This document shows, one piece after another, positions 60,591 to 64,000 of a stretch of 64,000 bases of DNA. The notes beneath the pieces were generated by a model that searched no databases, had not been told where the DNA came from, and saw only the letters and a program-made list of their open reading frames with translations. The first letter of the stretch is position 1, and each line of letters opens with the position of its first letter. The DNA lies in assembly GCF_022808175.1 (NCBI RefSeq), contig NZ_JALGBX010000026.1, positions 62,001 through 126,000 of the forward strand, in the 5' to 3' direction. Source of the DNA: Streptomyces sp. AP-93 (lineage in GTDB: Bacteria > Actinomycetota > Actinomycetes > Streptomycetales > Streptomycetaceae). The translations under genes and the position numbers were made by a program.

Positions 60591-62726
60591 ATGGGGGAAG
60601 TGACCGGCGGCAAGGACCGAACGAACGAGGAGGTCCCACCAGACGTCCCACCGGACGTCCCACCAGACGTTCCACCAGACGTCCCACCGGACATCCCGGC
60701 GGACACCCCACCGGAGGCCTCCGCGGAGACCGAGCCGAATGTCTCGGACTCGGAGCGGCTGCTCTTCGGCGGCGAACTCGCCTACGACATCGGCTGGGAA
60801 CGCCATGAGGGGGCCTGGCTGAAGCTCGGCCTGTGGACCATGGCCAAGGAACTGCCGCGCATGGTCGCCATGGGCGTGCGCCTCGCGCACCTCGCCGATC
60901 CCCGCGCGCTCCGGGTGGTCCTCGGCGCCGAACTCGGCCGCGGCATCACCCAGGCCGTCGGACTGATCGCCGTCAACGGCGTCCTGGGCCACATCCTGTC
61001 CGCCGGATCGACCAACGAGCGCCTGGCCCGGGCCGTCCCCGCCCTCGCGGTGGTCGCGGTCACCGCACTGCTCGGATCGCTGCTGCGCTCCGCTTCGACC
61101 GCGTCGACCGGCACGCTGGAGCCGAAGGTCCAGCGGGTGGCGACCGAGCGGTACCTCGGACTGGTGCACCAGGTGGAGCTGTCCGCGATCGAGGACGACG
61201 AGTTCCACCGCCTGCTCGACGCCGCCCGCTACGGTGCGGACTCCGCGCGCCGCATGGTCCGGTACTGCACGAACACGCTGAACTCCCTGATCTCCCTCAT
61301 CGCCGCGGCCGGTGTGCTCACCGTGCTGCACATCGGGCTGCTGCCGCTCCTCGTCATGATGACCCTGCCCAGTGCGTGGAGTTCGCTCACGATCTCCAAA
61401 CAGCGCTACGTCTCCTTCCACACCTTCGTCCAGCACGCCCGTGCCGGACACCTGCTGGGGCAGCTCCTGACCCAGCAGGAGGCGGCGGCCGAGGTCCGTG
61501 TACACGGGATCGGACCGTTCCTGCTCGGCCACTTCCGCGGCATGGCGGAGACCAGCGAGCGAGAACAGACCCGGCTGGCCCGCAACGCCGCCCGGATCGG
61601 CTTGACGGCCGACGGCGCCGGCGGTCTCGCGACCCTCCTCACCTACGGGGCGCTCGGACTGCTGCTGTGGAGCGGGGCGATGGACCTCGCGGTCGCCGGT
61701 ACGGCCGTCCTGGCGATCCGTACCGGTGCGTCGAGCCTGGACAGCCTCGTCCTGCAGATGGCCGATCTGCACCAGGAGTCCTTGCACGTCGCCGACTACG
61801 AACGACTCTGCGCGGAGGCCGCGGATCGCGCCATTCCCGCGACGGGCCGGGCGCTGCCCGAGGATCTGCGGGAAGTCCGCTTCGAGAAGGTGACCTTCAC
61901 CTATCCGGCGAGCGCCGGAGAGACCCCCGAGCCGACCCTGCGCGAGGTCTCCCTGTCCTTCCCCATCGGCAAGGTCATCGCGGTCGTCGGGGAGAACGGC
62001 TCGGGCAAGTCCACCCTGATCAAGCTCCTGGCCGGCCTATACCTGCCCGACGAGGGTGGCGGCACGATCTGGTGGGACCACGTCGACGCCGCCCGGGCGG
62101 ACCGCCGGCAGATCTTCGCCCGGGTCGCGCTCATGTCCCAGTCCTTCTACCAGTGGCCCTTCACGTTCCGCGTCAATGTGGGGATCGGCCGCCCCGACCG
62201 CCCCATCGACGACGCGGCGGTCGGGGCCGCGGCCGCCTTCTCCGGCGCCGACGCCTTCCTCACCGGTCTGCCCCACGGCCTCGGCACCCTCCTCGCACGC
62301 GGCTACAAGCGCGGCCGCCAGGCCTCCGGCGGCGAATGGCAGAAGATCGGGATCGCACGGGCCTGGTACCGGCAGGGCCAGATCATGGTGGTGGACGAGC
62401 CCACCAGCGCCCTGGACGCCGTCGCCGAGCAGCGGTTCTTCGACCGCTTGCGGAGCCTCGCGGCGACCGGGCAGACGGTGGTCCTGATCACCCACCGGCT
62501 GCACTCCGTACGCCACGCCGACGTCATCCACGTGCTCAAGGGCGGGCAGGTCGCCGAGTCGGGCACCTTCACCGAACTCATGGACGCGGACGGCGCCACG
62601 GGCGCCAGGGGCGAGTTCCGCACCGCCTACCTGGTACAGGCGTCCGCCTTCGCGGAATCCCTCCCCACCCAGCGCGACCACCCGCCCGGCACCCGAACCG
62701 GAGCGAAGACCGGAGACGTCTCATGA
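60591..62726 (+). CDS. ABC transporter, fused permease and ATPase
   Basis: 711 aa from the ATG at 60591 (GGGGG 8 nt upstream); in-frame ATGs at 60519, 60576 and 60585 are possible. Residues 1-50 hold five PPDV repeats coded by a 12-bp array. A six-helix permease domain follows (VVLGAELGRGITQAVGLIAV, LISLIAAAGVLTVLHIGLLP, LLTYGALGLLLWSGAMDLAV). ATPase: Walker A GENGSGKST, signature RQASGGEWQK (S-G-G-E-W), Walker B IMVVDEPTSALD. It is probably a half-size exporter that dimerises. It is followed by an overlapping Nudix-like gene. Confidence 0.93.
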   Translation: MGEVTGGKDRTNEEVPPDVPPDVPPDVPPDVPPDIPADTPPEASAETEPNVSDSERLLFGGELAYDIGWERHEGAWLKLGLWTMAKELPRMVAMGVRLAHLADPRALRVVLGAELGRGITQAVGLIAVNGVLGHILSAGSTNERLARAVPALAVVAVTALLGSLLRSASTASTGTLEPKVQRVATERYLGLVHQVELSAIEDDEFHRLLDAARYGADSARRMVRYCTNTLNSLISLIAAAGVLTVLHIGLLPLLVMMTLPSAWSSLTISKQRYVSFHTFVQHARAGHLLGQLLTQQEAAAEVRVHGIGPFLLGHFRGMAETSEREQTRLARNAARIGLTADGAGGLATLLTYGALGLLLWSGAMDLAVAGTAVLAIRTGASSLDSLVLQMADLHQESLHVADYERLCAEAADRAIPATGRALPEDLREVRFEKVTFTYPASAGETPEPTLREVSLSFPIGKVIAVVGENGSGKSTLIKLLAGLYLPDEGGGTIWWDHVDAARADRRQIFARVALMSQSFYQWPFTFRVNVGIGRPDRPIDDAAVGAAAAFSGADAFLTGLPHGLGTLLARGYKRGRQASGGEWQKIGIARAWYRQGQIMVVDEPTSALDAVAEQRFFDRLRSLAATGQTVVLITHRLHSVRHADVIHVLKGGQVAESGTFTELMDADGATGARGEFRTAYLVQASAFAESLPTQRDHPPGTRTGAKTGDVS
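60633..60692 (+). repeat. 12-bp minisatellite in ABC transporter gene
   Basis: Five tandem 12-bp units near GTCCCACCAGAC (variants CCGGAC and one GTTCC) encode PPDV repeats near the N-terminus of the ABC transporter. Confidence 0.9.
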
Positions 62727-63220
62727 GCCGCGCCCAGGACGAGCGGGCTGAGCGGGGCAGCCACACGGTCCCTGCCGCGACCGGACCCGACCGCTACAGA
62801 CTGCCGGTCGACGTACACCTCCTCCTGGTCCGGTACGGACCGGACGGAGGGGAGGAGCTCCTGCTGTCCCGCCGCGCGGGTGCCTTGTACGCGGCGGGTC
62901 TGTGGCACGCGCCGTCCGGCCTGTTCTTCGAGGCTCTGGCCTGGCAGGGCATCCCGGAGGTGCGGGAGCCGGACGTCTGCGATGCCATGGACTGGTACTC
63001 CCTCGACGCACTGCCCGAGCCGATGTTCGCCTACTGCCGCGCCGCCCTCGACGCCTACCGGGCGGACCTGCCCGGTGCCGTCCACTTCCAGGAGCCCGGC
63101 GACCCGATCCCCCACCACCCGGACGCTCCCGACCGCACCCGGCAGCTACCGGGCCCCGCTCGGGCCCCGCGGGCACCGGGCCCACCGGGTCCACCGCCCG
63201 GGAGTTCAGGAGCCCTCTGA
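62723..63220 (+). CDS. Nudix-fold protein lacking the Nudix box
   Basis: 165 aa, start overlapping the ABC transporter stop (ATGA). The N-terminal ERGSHTVPAATGPDRYRLPV with DVHLLLVRYGPDGGEELLLS and AAGLWHAPSG is that of a known Streptomyces Nudix family; normally a Nudix box follows after HAPSG. Here the next residues are LFFEALAWQGIPEVREPDVC, the part that comes after the box. About 45 residues, including all catalytic glutamates, are missing at residue 66, without a frameshift. The C-terminal end VHFQEPGDPIPHHP is intact. A catalytically dead protein or recent internal deletion. Confidence 0.8.
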   Translation: MSRAQDERAERGSHTVPAATGPDRYRLPVDVHLLLVRYGPDGGEELLLSRRAGALYAAGLWHAPSGLFFEALAWQGIPEVREPDVCDAMDWYSLDALPEPMFAYCRAALDAYRADLPGAVHFQEPGDPIPHHPDAPDRTRQLPGPARAPRAPGPPGPPPGSSGAL

Positions 63221-63239
63221 GGGTGCTGCTCCCGGCCGG

Positions 63240-63632
63240 CTACTTCGGCTCGGTCGCGAGCTGGATCAGGTTGCCGCAGGTGTCGTCGAAGACGGCGGTG
63301 GTCACGGGACCCATCTCCAGCGGCTCCTGCGTGAAGCGGACGCCGAGGCCGCGCAGGCGCTCGTACTCCGCCTCGACGTCGTCGACGGCGAACTGGGCGA
63401 GCGGGATGCCGTCCTCAACGAGCGCGTCGCGGTAGGTCTTGGCGGCCGGGTGGCCGGCGGGCTCCAGGAGGAGTTCGGTGCCGCCGGGCTCGTCGGGCGA
63501 GACGACGGTCAGCCACCGGTCCGGCCCGCCCAGCGGGACGTCGTGCTTCTTCACGAACCCGAGGACCTCGGTGTAGAAGTGCAGGGCTTTGGCCTGGTCG
63601 TCGACGAAGACGCTGGTCAGGTGGATCTTCAT
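63240..63632 (-). CDS. VOC (glyoxalase-like) protein
   Basis: 130 aa from the ATG at 63632, overlapping the ArsR stop by 4 bp. Two beta-alpha-beta modules: VFVDDQAKALHFYTEVLGFV and IPLAQFAVDDVEAEYERLRG, with VTTAVFDDTCGNLIQLATEP. Co-transcribed with an ArsR-type repressor, which is a common pairing; substrate unknown. Confidence 0.9.
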   Translation of the reverse strand: MKIHLTSVFVDDQAKALHFYTEVLGFVKKHDVPLGGPDRWLTVVSPDEPGGTELLLEPAGHPAAKTYRDALVEDGIPLAQFAVDDVEAEYERLRGLGVRFTQEPLEMGPVTTAVFDDTCGNLIQLATEPK

Positions 63633-63937
63633 GGGGTGCTCTCTTCCGGTCCGGACGGGTCGGGCGTGCGCCATCGCTCGGCGATCTGCCGCAGCGGGGC
63701 CGTGTTCAGGTCGTGGAACTTGTACCGGCCCTCCCGCCTCGTCTCGACGAGTCCGGCGGCCTCCAGCACGGCGAGGTGCTGGGAGACGCCCTGGCGCGAG
63801 ATGCCGAGCTGGTGCTTCATCGTCAGCCGCGAGCAGATCTCGAACAGTGTCTGCCCGGACTTCTCCGCGAGCTCGTCGAGGATGGTGCGGCGGGTCGGGT
63901 CGGCCAAAGCTCTGAAGAGTTCGTCGGCCACCACCAC
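63629..63937 (-). CDS. ArsR-family repressor
   Basis: 102 aa from one of three adjacent GTGs (63937 taken); a TTG at 63967 would start inside the operator. Winged-helix domain: LFRALADPTRRTILDELAEK, LTMKHQLGISRQGVSQHLAV, LEAAGLVETRREGRYKFHDL. The metal-binding CVC box is missing, so it probably senses something other than As/Cd. First gene of an operon with a VOC protein; a 9-bp perfect palindrome immediately upstream is its likely operator. Confidence 0.92.
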   Translation of the reverse strand: MVVADELFRALADPTRRTILDELAEKSGQTLFEICSRLTMKHQLGISRQGVSQHLAVLEAAGLVETRREGRYKFHDLNTAPLRQIAERWRTPDPSGPEESTP

Positions 63938-63940
63938 AGA

Positions 63941-63964
63941 ATAGGCAAGCAACCACTTGCCTAT
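63941..63964. promoter_or_regulatory. perfect palindrome, likely ArsR operator
   Basis: ATAGGCAAG (63941-63949) and CTTGCCTAT (63956-63964), 9-bp perfect arms with spacer CAACCA, lie 3 bp upstream of the ArsR start codons. Position and symmetry suit autoregulation of the ArsR-VOC operon. Confidence 0.7.
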
Positions 63965-64000
63965 CAACTCGAGGAAGACATTCGACCGGCCGCGAATCCT

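Overview
The window looks like a piece of a Streptomyces (or very close actinomycete) chromosome. G+C is very high throughout, start codons are often GTG, genes are packed with 4-bp ATGA/GTGA overlaps, and the content is typical of the genus: a monomeric NADP isocitrate dehydrogenase, a GH46 chitosanase, an NrdR/cobalamin-controlled ribonucleotide reductase and a widespread Streptomyces intergenic repeat. This assignment is by recognition, not by database search.

Region 1 (116-20646, all minus strand) is a contractile injection system (CIS) operon. It is read from a DUF4255-type cap protein (20646) through sheath, tube, a second sheath-like and a second tube protein, an Afp7-like LysM adaptor, a two-gene spike, a membrane-segment protein, a large modular protein that is my best cargo candidate, gp25, a baseplate-J protein, a gpI-like baseplate protein and a tape-measure-like protein. 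No AAA+ ATPase, PAAR tip or tail fibre gene is visible; the operon may continue left of the window. A cysteine-rich coiled-coil gene (20812-21774) is divergent from it, with an 18-bp-period direct repeat in the shared control region.

Region 2 (22-33 kb) is mostly housekeeping: a secreted cupredoxin, a DUF1152 protein divergent from a HemN/HemW-like radical SAM protein, an EamA exporter, tRNA-Pro(GGG) with a good terminator and a 16-nt duplicated piece of itself nearby, a DUF309 protein, lutABC for lactate oxidation, cobF and a PLP enzyme.

Region 3 (32.9-42.4 kb) holds nrdDG (class III ribonucleotide reductase) behind both an adenosylcobalamin riboswitch and tandem NrdR boxes, a secreted GH71-type hydrolase, a lone NTPase domain with a broken P-loop, icd, a DUF805 protein and a sugar-nucleotide epimerase.

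Region 4 (42.5-52 kb) is a two-component system flanked by membrane glycosylation and redox genes. A nearly identical 22-bp element sits in front of the GT2-DUF2064-methyltransferase operon and in front of the molybdopterin oxidoreductase operon, which suggests one regulon. A serine hydrolase/AraC pair sits between the two operons.

Region 5 (52-64 kb) carries the chitosanase, a methyltransferase fused to a dead amidotransferase-like domain, a GNAT enzyme with a hexanucleotide-repeat tail, CorA, a molybdopterin-binding regulator, a 161-bp palindromic MITE that lies exactly at the stop codon of an ArgP-type regulator, its LysE exporter, a universal-stress-protein pseudogene, a double Nudix protein, an ABC exporter coupled to a Nudix protein that has lost its Nudix box, and an ArsR-glyoxalase pair with a perfect operator palindrome.
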